Source: Pseudomonadota bacterium
Lineage (GTDB): Bacteria; Pseudomonadota; Gammaproteobacteria; Burkholderiales; Burkholderiaceae
DNA: 18,288 nucleotides
Assembly: GCA_023441105.1 (NCBI GenBank)
Contig: JAEZQX010000146.1
Coordinates: 1-18,288 of the forward strand
Reading direction: 5' to 3'
The position numbers and the translations under genes are program-made. Positions 7,108 to 18,050 of this stretch are shown here, piece by piece. The notes beneath the pieces are model-generated. The model was not told the DNA's origin, ran no database searches, and saw only the letters and a program-made list of their open reading frames with translations. The stretch's first letter is position 1. Every line of letters starts with the position of its first letter.

Positions 7108-7161
7108 CGGCGCGCGCCTGCGGCGCGCCGTCGCTGGCGGGCGCACGGTCGCGCGCCGCCA
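7108..7161 (+). promoter_or_regulatory. Two adjacent GC-rich stem-loops upstream of carA
   Basis: Stem 1 is a perfect 8-bp pair, CGGCGCGC (7108-7115) with GCGCGCCG (7123-7130), around a 7-base loop. Stem 2 is TGGCGGGCGC (7135-7144) with GCGC (7151-7154) and CCGCCA (7156-7161), with loop ACGGTC and one bulged G at 7155. Together they fill much of the 124-base gap after the second SGNH gene. No T-run follows. They could mark the end of the upstream transcript. Confidence 0.45.
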
Positions 7162-7188
7162 TGGTGGAGAGGCAGGAGGCCGGTATGG

Positions 7189-7194
7189 CATAAT
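7189..7194 (+). promoter_or_regulatory. Possible -10 element of the carAB promoter
   Basis: CATAAT at 7189-7194 (in TATGGCATAATCCC) matches five of six bases of the -10 consensus and lies 25 bases before the carA ATG. It would give a leader of only about 18-20 bases. No good -35 hexamer is present at the standard spacing, so the call is tentative. Confidence 0.35.
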
Positions 7195-7219
7195 CCCAGG
7201 GTTTGCCCCCGCCTCCATC

Positions 7220-8398
7220 ATGTCCAATGTCTTCGCGCCGTCCCTTCCTCCCGCGGCTCTCGTCCTAGCCGACGGTACCGTCTTCCACGGTCATTCCTTC
7301 GGGGCGCCCGGCATGGCTGTCGGGGAGGTCGTCTTCAACACGGCCATGACCGGCTACCAGGAAATCCTGACCGATCCGAGCTACTGCCGCCAGATCGTCA
7401 CGCTGACCTATCCGCAGATCGGCAACTACGGCGTCAACGCCGAAGACATGGAGTCGGACCGCATCCAGGCGGAGGCGCTGGTGGTGAAGGCGATCCCGGC
7501 AACCGTCTCCAACTGGCGCAGCGAACGCAGCCTGGGCGAGTTCCTCGCCCAGGGGAACAAGCAGGGCATCGCCGGCATCGACACCCGCAAGCTGACGCGG
7601 CTGCTGCGCGAGAAGGGCGCGCAGAACGGTTGCGTGATCGCGGGGGATTCGATCGGCGCAAGCCTGGACGTCGAGGCGGCTCTCGCCGCAGCCCGCGGCT
7701 TCCCGGGCCTCGCCGGGCTCGACCTCGCCAAGGTGGTGTCGGTCGAATCGTCCTATCGCTGGAAGGATGGCACCTGGCGGCTCGGCAGCGGCCATCGCAG
7801 TGCCGAGGACATCGCCGCCGCGCGTCCGCAGGGCCGCACCTATCGGGTGGTGGCCTTCGACTACGGCGTCAAGTGGAACATCCTGCGGCTGCTGGCGGAT
7901 CGCGGCTGCCAGTTGACCGTGCTGCCGGCGACCGCATCCGCGGAAGAGGCGTTGTCGCACGATCCGGACGGCATCTTCCTGGCCAACGGCCCGGGCGACC
8001 CGGAACCGTGCAACTACGCCATCGATGCCAGCCGCACGCTGATCGAGCGCGGCCTGCCCACCTTCGGCATCTGCCTCGGTCACCAGATCATGGGCCTGTC
8101 CGGCGGCGGCCATACTTCCAAGATGAAGTTCGGCCATCACGGCGCCAACCATCCGGTCAAGGACCTCGACACCGGCCAGGTGCTGATCACCAGCCAGAAC
8201 CACGGCTTCGCCGTCGATCCGCAGTCCTTGCCTGCCAACCTGCGCGTCACCCACGTCTCGCTCTTCGACGGCTCCATCCAGGGACTGGCCCGCACCGACC
8301 GACCCGCCTTCTGTTTCCAGGGCCATCCCGAGGCCAGCCCCGGCCCGCACGACATCGGCTACCTGTTCGATCGCTTCGTCGACCTGATGGCCAGGTAA
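7220..8398 (+). CDS. carA: Carbamoyl-phosphate synthetase small (glutaminase) subunit
   Basis: A 392-residue CarA, close to the usual length (E. coli 382). It hydrolyses glutamine and passes ammonia through a tunnel to CarB, which makes carbamoyl phosphate for arginine and pyrimidines. The N-terminal CPSase_sm_chain domain (about residues 13-150) includes [17 protein letters not shown]. The C-terminal class I glutamine amidotransferase (about 208-385) shows nucleophile Cys285 in GICLGHQ and the catalytic pair His369 and Glu371 in [22 protein letters not shown] and [11 protein letters not shown] are family signatures. The start ATG 7220 has no clear Shine-Dalgarno; the short upstream run is pyrimidine-rich. 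carB follows after only 6 bases, so the two are co-transcribed and probably translationally linked. Confidence 0.98.
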   Translation: MSNVFAPSLPPAALVLADGTVFHGHSFGAPGMAVGEVVFNTAMTGYQEILTDPSYCRQIVTLTYPQIGNYGVNAEDMESDRIQAEALVVKAIPATVSNWRSERSLGEFLAQGNKQGIAGIDTRKLTRLLREKGAQNGCVIAGDSIGASLDVEAALAAARGFPGLAGLDLAKVVSVESSYRWKDGTWRLGSGHRSAEDIAAARPQGRTYRVVAFDYGVKWNILRLLADRGCQLTVLPATASAEEALSHDPDGIFLANGPGDPEPCNYAIDASRTLIERGLPTFGICLGHQIMGLSGGGHTSKMKFGHHGANHPVKDLDTGQVLITSQNHGFAVDPQSLPANLRVTHVSLFDGSIQGLARTDRPAFCFQGHPEASPGPHDIGYLFDRFVDLMAR

Positions 8399-8404
8399 CT
8401 CCCC

Positions 8405-11692
<3,288 letters not shown>

Positions 11693-11727
11693 GCCCTGCG
11701 CCGCCGCGCCCGAAAGCGGGGGAGCCG

Positions 11728-12483
11728 TTGCTCGAGATCGAGCATGTCGTCAAGACCTTCGGCGCGCTGCGCGCGGTCGACGACGTGAGCCTGCGGGTGC
11801 GCCAGGCCACTATCACCGGCCTGATCGGGCCCAACGGCGCCGGCAAGACCACGCTGTTCAACACCATCGCCGGTGCGCTGCGGCCGGATGCCGGCCGGAT
11901 CCGGCTCGGCGCGCGCCGCATCGACGGGCTGCGGCCCGACCAGGTCTTCCATTGCGGACTCGGCCGCACCTTCCAGATCCCGCGACCGCTGCGCGGCCTC
12001 AGCGTGCTGGAGAACCTGATGCTGGTGCCGGCCGGGCAAAGCGGCGAACGCTTCTGGAATACCTGGACGCGGCGCGGTCGCATCCGCCGGGAGGAGGCGG
12101 TCCATCGCGAGAAGGCGCGCGAAGTGATCGACTTCGTCGGTCTCGCGCACCTCGCCGGCGAACCGGCGGCGGTCCTGTCGGGTGGGCAGCAGAAGCTGCT
12201 CGAGCTGGCCCGGGTGCTGATGGTGGATCCGTCGATCATCCTGCTCGACGAGCCGGCGGCTGGCGTCAATCCGGTGCTGCTGGAGACGCTGGTGGAGCGC
12301 ATCGTCGCCCTGCACCGGCGCGGCGTCACCTTCCTGCTCATCGAGCACAACATGGATCTGGTGATGCAGTTGTGCGACCCGGTCGTGGTGATGGCGCAGG
12401 GCCGGATCGTGATGCAGGGATCGCCGCAGGCGGTGCGCGCCGACCCGCGGGTGATCGACGCCTACCTGGGAGAGGCGGCATGA
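11728..12483 (+). CDS. livG: Branched-chain amino acid-type ABC transporter ATPase LivG
   Basis: A 251-residue ATPase of the Liv/HAAT importer family, one of the two unlike ATPases that drive the permease pair. Motifs are Walker A GPNGAGKTT (residues 34-42), Q-loop Gln83 in TFQIPRPL, signature LSGGQQK (150-156), Walker B IILLDEP (170-176) and switch His207 in LIEHNMD. The end VIDAYLGEAA is the typical LivG C-terminus. The start is TTG 11728 because no ATG or GTG lies in frame between the carB stop and that point. GGGGGAG (11718-11724) sits only 3 bases upstream and overlaps a small CCCG-AAAG-CGGG hairpin. It begins 35 bases after carB with no visible terminator or promoter, so read-through from carAB is possible. 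The stop overlaps livF (ATGA). Confidence 0.93.
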   Translation: MLEIEHVVKTFGALRAVDDVSLRVRQATITGLIGPNGAGKTTLFNTIAGALRPDAGRIRLGARRIDGLRPDQVFHCGLGRTFQIPRPLRGLSVLENLMLVPAGQSGERFWNTWTRRGRIRREEAVHREKAREVIDFVGLAHLAGEPAAVLSGGQQKLLELARVLMVDPSIILLDEPAAGVNPVLLETLVERIVALHRRGVTFLLIEHNMDLVMQLCDPVVVMAQGRIVMQGSPQAVRADPRVIDAYLGEAA

Positions 12484-13232
12484 GCCCTACGACAGGTCCA
12501 GCGGGACCGGGGCTGCTGCAGGCTCGCGCCGTGGTGGCCGGCTACCGCCGCGACCTGCCGATCGTGCACGGAGTCGACTTCGATGTCGCCGCCGGCGAGA
12601 TCCTGGTGGTGCTGGGCCCCAATGGCGCCGGCAAGTCGACCCTCGCGAAGGCGGTGGCCGGCGTGGTTCCGGTCTTCGACGGCAGCCTGCGCTTCGACGG
12701 TCGCGACATCGCCAATCTCGCGCCACACCGCATCACCGGCAGCGGCATCGGCTTCGTGCCGCAGACCGGCAACGTCTTCACCACCCTGTCGGTGGAGGAG
12801 AACCTGCGGGTCGGCGCGCATCTCGTGAAGGACGATCCGCGACCGCGACTGCGGGCCGCCTACGAGCGCTTTCCGGACCTGGCGCGTCATGCGCGCGCGC
12901 CGGGCAATGCCTTGTCGGGCGGCCAGCGGCAGATGCTTGCGATCGCCCGCGCGCTGATGACCGCGCCGCGCCTGCTGCTGCTCGACGAGCCGAGTGCCGG
13001 CTTGTCGCCGCTGATGGTGACGCAGGTCTTCGACCATGTGCGCCGCATCGCCGATGGCGGCATCGGCATCCTGATGGTCGAACAGAACGTCCGCGCCGGG
13101 CTGCGCATCGCCGATCGCGGCCTGATCCTGGTCAACGGCCGCGTCGCCCACCAGGGGCGCGCGCAGGCGTTGCGCGACGATCCGGCCGTGGCGCAGCTCT
13201 ATCTCGGCAAGTTCAGCGCGGCGCCGGCATGA
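12480..13232 (+). CDS. livF: Branched-chain amino acid-type ABC transporter ATPase LivF
   Basis: A 250-residue second ATPase of the Liv-type importer. Motifs are Walker A GPNGAGKST (residues 46-54), Q-loop Gln95 in FVPQTGNVF, signature LSGGQRQ (145-151) and Walker B LLLLDEP (165-171). The switch position is Gln202 in MVEQN in place of His, which is normal for LivF proteins and not a defect. The YLGKF end also fits. The frame is open far upstream, but ATG 12480 is chosen because it overlaps the livG stop in an ATGA and gives the family-length protein. The stop overlaps the livH start in the same manner (13229-13232), so the three genes are translationally coupled. The first 10 residues are a Pro/Gly-rich lead not seen in E. 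coli LivF. Confidence 0.94.
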   Translation: MSPTTGPAGPGLLQARAVVAGYRRDLPIVHGVDFDVAAGEILVVLGPNGAGKSTLAKAVAGVVPVFDGSLRFDGRDIANLAPHRITGSGIGFVPQTGNVFTTLSVEENLRVGAHLVKDDPRPRLRAAYERFPDLARHARAPGNALSGGQRQMLAIARALMTAPRLLLLDEPSAGLSPLMVTQVFDHVRRIADGGIGILMVEQNVRAGLRIADRGLILVNGRVAHQGRAQALRDDPAVAQLYLGKFSAAPA

Positions 13233-14164
13233 TCTGGCAGGCGATCGTCGACGGCTTCCTGAGCGGCGCGATCGTCGCGCTCGGCGCGATCGGCGTCACC
13301 TTCAGCCTTGCCATCCTGCGCTTCGCCAATTTCTCGCATGGCGACCTGCTGGCAGTCGGCGCCTACTCGGCGCTGTTCCTGATGGCGCTGATGGTCGGCA
13401 GCGGCGCCGGACCGGAGGTGTCCTGGTGGCGCGGGCTCGCGTCGCCGCTCGGCCCGTTCTCGTTCGGCTGGGCGCTGCCGCTGGCCCTGGCCTTCGCGAT
13501 CCTGGCGGTGATCGCGGTGGCGCTGCTGCTGGACCGGCTGGTCTACCAGCGGCTGCGCCGGCGCGGCGCCGATCCGCTCACCCTGGTGTTCGCCTCGTTC
13601 GGCCTGGCCCTGGTCCTGCGCAACCTGCTGCTGCTGCTGTTCGGTCCGGATCCGCATCACTACACGACCGAGATCCAGATGGCGGTGCGCCTGCCGGGCA
13701 ACGTGCTGGTGCTCCCGGACCAGATCCTGGTGTTCGGCCTGACCTTGCTGGTGCTCGGGGTGCTGTGGTCCTTCCTGCGCTACACCCGCCAGGGCATCGC
13801 CATGCGGTCGGTGGCCGAGAATCCGGTGCTTGCCGGCATCGCCGGCATCGACATCACCGCCACCGTGCGACTGACCTGGGCGGTGTCGGCGGCGCTGGCC
13901 GCGCTTGCCGGGGTCTTCTACGGCGTGACCGTGCAAGTGCGGCCGGAGATGGGCATCAACCTGCTGCTGCCGCTGTTCACCGCAGCGATCCTCGGCGGCG
14001 TCGGCAGCGTCGCCGGGGCCGTCGCCGGCGCGCTGCTGATCAGCCTCTGCGAGAACCTGGTGACGCTGGTCATTCCCGGCACCTACAAGCCGATGATCGC
14101 CTTCGTGCTGCTGCTGGCGGTGCTGTTCTTCCGGCCGGCGGGGCTGTTCGCCCCGCGCGCCTGA
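13229..14164 (+). CDS. livH: Branched-chain amino acid-type ABC transporter permease LivH
   Basis: A 311-residue inner-membrane permease, close to E. coli LivH (308). It has about eight hydrophobic segments across its length. The family pattern LRFANFSHGDLLAVGAY appears at about residues 31-47, a cytoplasmic loop with TRQGIAMRSVAENPVLAGIAGID at about 186-208, and GGVGSVAGAVAGALL near residue 255-270. It pairs with LivM to form the channel. The ATG start overlaps the livF stop in an ATGA. The gene is complete, and the 27-base gap to livM holds no notable signal. Confidence 0.93.
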   Translation: MIWQAIVDGFLSGAIVALGAIGVTFSLAILRFANFSHGDLLAVGAYSALFLMALMVGSGAGPEVSWWRGLASPLGPFSFGWALPLALAFAILAVIAVALLLDRLVYQRLRRRGADPLTLVFASFGLALVLRNLLLLLFGPDPHHYTTEIQMAVRLPGNVLVLPDQILVFGLTLLVLGVLWSFLRYTRQGIAMRSVAENPVLAGIAGIDITATVRLTWAVSAALAALAGVFYGVTVQVRPEMGINLLLPLFTAAILGGVGSVAGAVAGALLISLCENLVTLVIPGTYKPMIAFVLLLAVLFFRPAGLFAPRA

Positions 14165-14191
14165 GGCCGTCAACCCAGCGCGCGCCGCCCG

Positions 14192-15106
14192 ATGCTCTCC
14201 TACCTCCAGTACTTCGCCACCGTCGCCGCGATCCTGTCGATCGCCACCCTGGGCCTGAACCTGCAATGGGGCGTCTCCGGCCAGTTCAACGCCGGCGTGG
14301 TCGGCTTCGTGGCGGTCGGCGGCTATTCGCTGGCGATCCTGACCATGCCGGCCACCGCCGGGCTGCTGGTCAAGCTCAACCTGCCGTTCGCCGTCGGCCT
14401 GGCGGGCAGCCTGGTCGCGAGCGCCCTGGTGGCGCTGCTGGTGGGGCTGGCCACCTTGCGGCTGCGCAGCGACTACCTCGCCATCGCCACCTTCGGCGTC
14501 GCCGCCTCGATCCAGCTGCTGGCCAACAACCTCGAACCCCTGACCGGCGGCTCCCGCGGCCTGGTCGGCATTCCGCGGCCGTTCGAGACGCTGGGGCAGC
14601 GCGACTTCGCGCGCGCCTACCTGTCGCTGGTGCTGGCGCTGCTGGTCCTGGTGGTCGCCGGCCTGCAGGCCCTGCTGCATTCGCCGTGGGGCAGGGTGCT
14701 GCGCGGCCTGCGCGAGGACGAGGAGGCCTGCGCCGCCCTGGGCAAGAACGTGGTGCGCTTCCGGCTGACGGCCTTCGTGCTCGGCGCGATGCTGATGGGG
14801 CTGTCGGGCGCCCTGTATGCCGGCTTCGTCGGCACCACCAGTCCCACCGAGTTCCTGCCGATCATGACCTTCCAGATCTGGGCGATGCTGATCGTCGGCG
14901 GCAGCGGCAGCAACTACGGCGCGGTGCTCGGCACCTTCGTCGTCTGGGGCCTGTGGACCTTCTCCGGCGCCTTCATCGTATCGGTGCTGCCGCCCCAGTA
15001 CCAGGCGCAGGGCGGCGCGATCCAGGCGATCCTGGTCGGCCTGCTGCTGGTGCTGACGCTGCTGCTGCGGCCGGCCGGGATCCTCGGCACGCGCCGGCCG
15101 GCTTGA
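14192..15106 (+). CDS. livM: Branched-chain amino acid-type ABC transporter permease LivM
   Basis: A 304-residue inner-membrane permease of the Liv family, in the shorter form (E. coli LivM is 425 residues with an extra N-terminal part). Family features are LRLRSDYLAIATFGVA (about residues 90-105), the TGGSRGLVGIPRP loop (117-130), the EAA-like GRVLRGLREDEEACAALGKNVVRFRL segment (about 167-193), and IVGGSGSNYGAVLGTF (about 233-248). The segment near residue 30 reads GQFNAGVVGFVAVGGYS where many relatives have a His-containing GQxSLGHAAF, so it belongs to a divergent branch. ATG 14192 has no clear ribosome site. A pair of stem-loops (15119-15163) follows before the binding-protein gene. Confidence 0.92.
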   Translation: MLSYLQYFATVAAILSIATLGLNLQWGVSGQFNAGVVGFVAVGGYSLAILTMPATAGLLVKLNLPFAVGLAGSLVASALVALLVGLATLRLRSDYLAIATFGVAASIQLLANNLEPLTGGSRGLVGIPRPFETLGQRDFARAYLSLVLALLVLVVAGLQALLHSPWGRVLRGLREDEEACAALGKNVVRFRLTAFVLGAMLMGLSGALYAGFVGTTSPTEFLPIMTFQIWAMLIVGGSGSNYGAVLGTFVVWGLWTFSGAFIVSVLPPQYQAQGGAIQAILVGLLLVLTLLLRPAGILGTRRPA

Positions 15107-15118
15107 GCGAGGCCGACC

Positions 15119-15163
15119 CGCGCCGTTCCCGGAAGAGCGGCGCGAGACACCGCGGGCGCGGTG
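15119..15163 (+). promoter_or_regulatory. Two tandem stem-loops between livM and the binding-protein gene
   Basis: Stem 1 is a perfect 7-bp pair, CGCGCCG (15119-15125) with CGGCGCG (15138-15144), around a 12-base loop that itself contains TTC-CCG-GAA. Stem 2 is a perfect 6-bp pair, CACCGC (15148-15153) with GCGGTG (15158-15163), around GGGC. No T-run follows. Binding-protein genes are commonly expressed more strongly than their permeases, and intergenic stems that protect mRNA segments are one known way (as between malE and malF in E. coli). That role here is inference. Confidence 0.5.
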
Positions 15164-15222
15164 GTGCGAAACTGTCGGCTGCCAACATCTCGAACGCTTT
15201 CGAACAACCGGGGGAAGAAGGA

Positions 15223-16491
15223 ATGAGCGTCTTCAGGAATCTGATCCGCGCCGCGCTGATCGCCGGCGGGCTGGCGGCGGCGCTGCCGGCGCTGGCGCAG
15301 GGCGACTGCCCGAAGCTCGGCGGCATCATCGCCCAGACCGGCGCCCAGGGCGCCGTCGGCAAGGTCATCGCCGATGCGGGACGCCTGGCGGTGGACCACG
15401 TCAACAAGGCCGGCGGCGTGAAGGGCTGCCAGGTCGAGTTCGTGATCCGCGACGACACCAGCCAGCCGTCGGTCGGGCTCGACGCGGCGCGCTACCTGGT
15501 GGACGTGCAGAAGGTTTCGGCCATCGTCGGCCTGGTCGGCAGCGGCACCGCGCTGGCGGTGGTCAATTCGGTCTCCGCCCCCAACAAGGTGCCGACCGTC
15601 GCCTGCTGCGCCGTCACGCCGGCCCTCACCAAGATGGCGGAGGAGGGAAAGACCGGCGGCTACTTCTTCCGCACGATTCCGACCGCGCGCACCACGGCGC
15701 TGGCCCATGCGCAGGCGGTCCGTGACAAGGGCTACAAGAAGACCGTCATCATGTACATCAACAACGACTTCGGCGCGGGCGTGGCGCCGGATGCGAAGAA
15801 GGCCATCGAGGCCCTCGGGGGCACGGTCGCCGGGATGGTGGCGTACAACGAGAACCAGCCGTCGTACCGCTCGGACGTCTCCAAGGCGCTGGCACTGCAG
15901 CCGGATTCGCTGGTGCTGGTCGGACTGTCGCAGGACGCCACCGTCGTGCTGCGCGAATGGTTCTCGCTGGGTGGCACCCCGAACGTCGTGCTGCACAACA
16001 CGATGCGGTCGATGGACATCATCAAGGGCGTCGGCGAGCGCTTCCTGACCAAGGCGGTCGGCATCGACAACGGCCAGGCCTCGGGCCCCACCGCCGATGC
16101 GTTCAACAAGGCATTCAACGAGGCGTACAGCCGCCCGCCGGTCGGCCCTGGACTGCACACCATGTACGACGCGGCGGTGGTGTCGCTGCTGGCGATGCAG
16201 GCGGCTCCGAAGCTGGAAGGTCCGGCGATCCGCGACGCGATGCGCGCGGTGCAGGATCCGGAAGGGCTGGTGGTCGGCGTCGGCGTCGAGGAGCTTCGCA
16301 AGGGGCTGCAGGCGCTCAAGGATGGGAAGAAGATCCGCTACGTCGGTGCCACCGGTGCCTTCCGTTTCGACAAGAACGGCGACGTGACCGGGCCGATGCT
16401 GATCTGGAAGATCCAGGACGGGGCCATCGTCACCGAGAAGGAAATCACGCTGGAAGAGATGAACGCGCTGGAGCAGAAGGTGGGACTATGA
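15223..16491 (+). CDS. livK: Branched-chain amino acid-type ABC transporter periplasmic binding protein (LivJ/LivK family)
   Basis: A 422-residue receptor of the Peripla_BP_6 family. The signal peptide (residues 1-25) has a charged start, a hydrophobic core and an ALA-Gln cleavage site. The mature part begins with CPKLGGIIAQTGAQGAVGK, followed by the typical IVGLVGSGTALAVVNSVSAPNKVPTVACC and later GYKKTVIMYINNDFGAGVAPDAKK stretches of lobe switching. The frame is open upstream to 13426, but that part is out-of-frame overlap with livH/livM. ATG 15223, preceded by a GGGGGAAGAAGG purine run, gives the signal peptide. The 116-base gap to livM carries two stem-loops. The real ligand is not predictable; this family binds leucine, other amino acids, amides, urea and aromatic acids. 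Confidence 0.9.
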   Translation: MSVFRNLIRAALIAGGLAAALPALAQGDCPKLGGIIAQTGAQGAVGKVIADAGRLAVDHVNKAGGVKGCQVEFVIRDDTSQPSVGLDAARYLVDVQKVSAIVGLVGSGTALAVVNSVSAPNKVPTVACCAVTPALTKMAEEGKTGGYFFRTIPTARTTALAHAQAVRDKGYKKTVIMYINNDFGAGVAPDAKKAIEALGGTVAGMVAYNENQPSYRSDVSKALALQPDSLVLVGLSQDATVVLREWFSLGGTPNVVLHNTMRSMDIIKGVGERFLTKAVGIDNGQASGPTADAFNKAFNEAYSRPPVGPGLHTMYDAAVVSLLAMQAAPKLEGPAIRDAMRAVQDPEGLVVGVGVEELRKGLQALKDGKKIRYVGATGAFRFDKNGDVTGPMLIWKIQDGAIVTEKEITLEEMNALEQKVGL

Positions 16492-16501
16492 GGGCAGACC
16501 A

Positions 16502-17596
16502 ATGAATGTCGAGCGCATCACGCTGGCTCCGGGGTACACCATCTCCCGGGTCGCCAAGGGCAACTGGCAGCTGGCGGCCAAGCACGGCGCGCCGTACTCG
16601 CAGGACGACGCGATCGAGGACATGCGGCGCTTCGTGGAAGCGGGCATCAATGCCTTCGACTGCGCCGACCACTACGTCGGCGTCGAGGAGACCATCGGTG
16701 CGTTCCGGCGGCGCTATCCGGACCTCGGCCGGCAGTTGCGGGTCTCGACCAAGTACACGCCCGATGCGCTGCTGCTGCCGAAGCTGACCCGCGGCGACGT
16801 TGCCGCCACCATCGACATGTCGCTGCAGCGGCTCGGCGTCGAGCGCCTGGACCTGGTGCAATTCCATTGGTGGGACTACGAGATCCCGGGCTGCGTCGAG
16901 GCGATGCAATGGCTGCAGGAGCTGCAGCGGGCGGGCAAGATCGCCCACCTCGGCACCACCAACTTCAACGTGGCGCGGCTGCGCGAGGTGCTCGACGCCG
17001 GCGTGACCCTCCTGAGCAACCAGCTGCAGTACAGCCTGCTGGACCTGCGCCCGGAGAACGGCATGGTCGAGTTGTGCCGCCGGCACGGCATCCACCTGCT
17101 GTGCTACGGCACGATCGCCGGCGGCTTCCTGTCGGATCGCTGGCTGGGCCAGCCGGCGCCGACGCCGCCGTACGCCAACCGTTCGCTGATCAAGTACCGG
17201 CTGATCATCGAGGAGTTCGGCGGCTGGGATGCGTTCCAGGCGCTGCTGCAGGCGGTGTCGGAGATCGCCCGGCGCCACGGCAGCTCGATCGCCGCCGTGG
17301 CGGCCCGTTTCGTGCTCGACAAGCCGCAGGTTGCCGCGGCGCTGGTCGGCGCGCGCGATGCCCGCCACCTCGACGAGACGATGGCGATCTTCCGGCTGAA
17401 GCTCGACGCGCAGGAGACGGCGCGGCTGGACGCGATCGCGCGGGCGGCGCCGGGGCCCAAGGGAGACTGCTACGACCTCGAGCGCGACAAGGACAGCATC
17501 CACGCCAGGATCATGCACATGAACCAGAACACCGGCGGCGCGCCGGCCCACATCGACATGTCGCCGGATGTGAGCAGCGTGCGCCGGCCGCATTGA
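16502..17596 (+). CDS. Aldo/keto reductase
   Basis: A 364-residue NAD(P)H-dependent oxidoreductase of the aldo/keto reductase (TIM barrel) superfamily. The family tetrad is visible as Asp53 and Tyr58 (FDCADHY), Lys84 (STKY) and His122 (FHWWDYE). The opening GNWQLAAKHG at residues 20-29 and the later GTTNFNVARL, LSNQLQYSLLD and CYGTIAGGFLSD are further AKR patterns, as is the late cofactor-binding ALVGARDARHLDE. It is longer than typical AKRs (about 320) by a C-terminal tail after about residue 320. It starts 10 bases after the binding-protein stop with GAGGG just upstream, so it is co-transcribed with the liv genes. Its carbonyl substrate is unknown. It reads as a metabolic partner of the transported compound, which is inference. 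Confidence 0.9.
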   Translation: MNVERITLAPGYTISRVAKGNWQLAAKHGAPYSQDDAIEDMRRFVEAGINAFDCADHYVGVEETIGAFRRRYPDLGRQLRVSTKYTPDALLLPKLTRGDVAATIDMSLQRLGVERLDLVQFHWWDYEIPGCVEAMQWLQELQRAGKIAHLGTTNFNVARLREVLDAGVTLLSNQLQYSLLDLRPENGMVELCRRHGIHLLCYGTIAGGFLSDRWLGQPAPTPPYANRSLIKYRLIIEEFGGWDAFQALLQAVSEIARRHGSSIAAVAARFVLDKPQVAAALVGARDARHLDETMAIFRLKLDAQETARLDAIARAAPGPKGDCYDLERDKDSIHARIMHMNQNTGGAPAHIDMSPDVSSVRRPH

Positions 17597-17609
17597 CCAG
17601 GAGCAGCCG

Positions 17610-18014
17610 ATGACCCAGGACAGCAGCAAGCCCGCCACCGTCGCCGACGAGTTCGAGCTCTACGACCTGCGGGTGGAGGTGGTGGAGTCGGAGCGGCCGT
17701 TCGTGATGCACGTGAAGAAGGGCGACTATTTCGACGTCATCGGGGGCCGGCTGGTCTTTCCCGAGGGCAACCCGAGCTTCTCACTCTATGGGCTGCTGGC
17801 GGTGCTGCCCTTCATCCCCGCCAAGCAGCGGCCGACCCATCCCAACGACTGGATGACCACCGATACCCTGATCGCCAGCACCGATCCGGCCTGCGGCGCG
17901 CGTTTCAGGATCACCCGGCTCGCCCGCCGCACGCTGCACCATGCGGACTTCAGCGCCTTGCCGCTGGGGGCCGCGGAGGATGGCGGCCCGCAGCAGGACA
18001 AGGCGGGCGGCTAG
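17610..18014 (+). CDS. TIGR04076-like small protein of unknown function
   Basis: A 134-residue cytoplasmic protein with no signal peptide or membrane segment. The pattern is an N-terminal LYDLRVEVVESE strand, then GDYFDVIGGRLVFPEG (about residues 38-53), FSLYGLLAVLPFIPAKQR (57-74), DWMTTDTLIASTDPACGARFRI (80-101) and a polar tail. This resembles the TIGR04076 family as I remember it, whose biochemical role is unknown. AGGAG sits a few bases before ATG 17610, and the gene follows the aldo/keto reductase by 13 bases, so a shared transcript and related function are likely. The Gly/Gln/Asp-rich last 15 residues look disordered. The family call is moderately sure; function is not known. Confidence 0.7.
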   Translation: MTQDSSKPATVADEFELYDLRVEVVESERPFVMHVKKGDYFDVIGGRLVFPEGNPSFSLYGLLAVLPFIPAKQRPTHPNDWMTTDTLIASTDPACGARFRITRLARRTLHHADFSALPLGAAEDGGPQQDKAGG

Positions 18015-18050
18015 GCGCCGCGCGGCCGGCGGGTCGAAGGATCGCGACGG

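Noticed and set aside
5071..7227. 718-residue open frame on the - strand opposite the SGNH genes
   Set aside because: It is Arg/His/Ala-rich with no domain or signal. The + strand holds complete catalytic blocks in frame.
13077..13088. Missing switch His in LivF as a sign of an inactive ATPase
   Set aside because: Gln in the VEQN position is normal for the LivF subfamily, and all other motifs are intact.
13426..15222. Long upstream extension of the binding-protein frame
   Set aside because: It overlaps livH and livM in another frame and is Ala/Gly/Arg/Pro-rich. The real start at 15223 gives a proper signal peptide.
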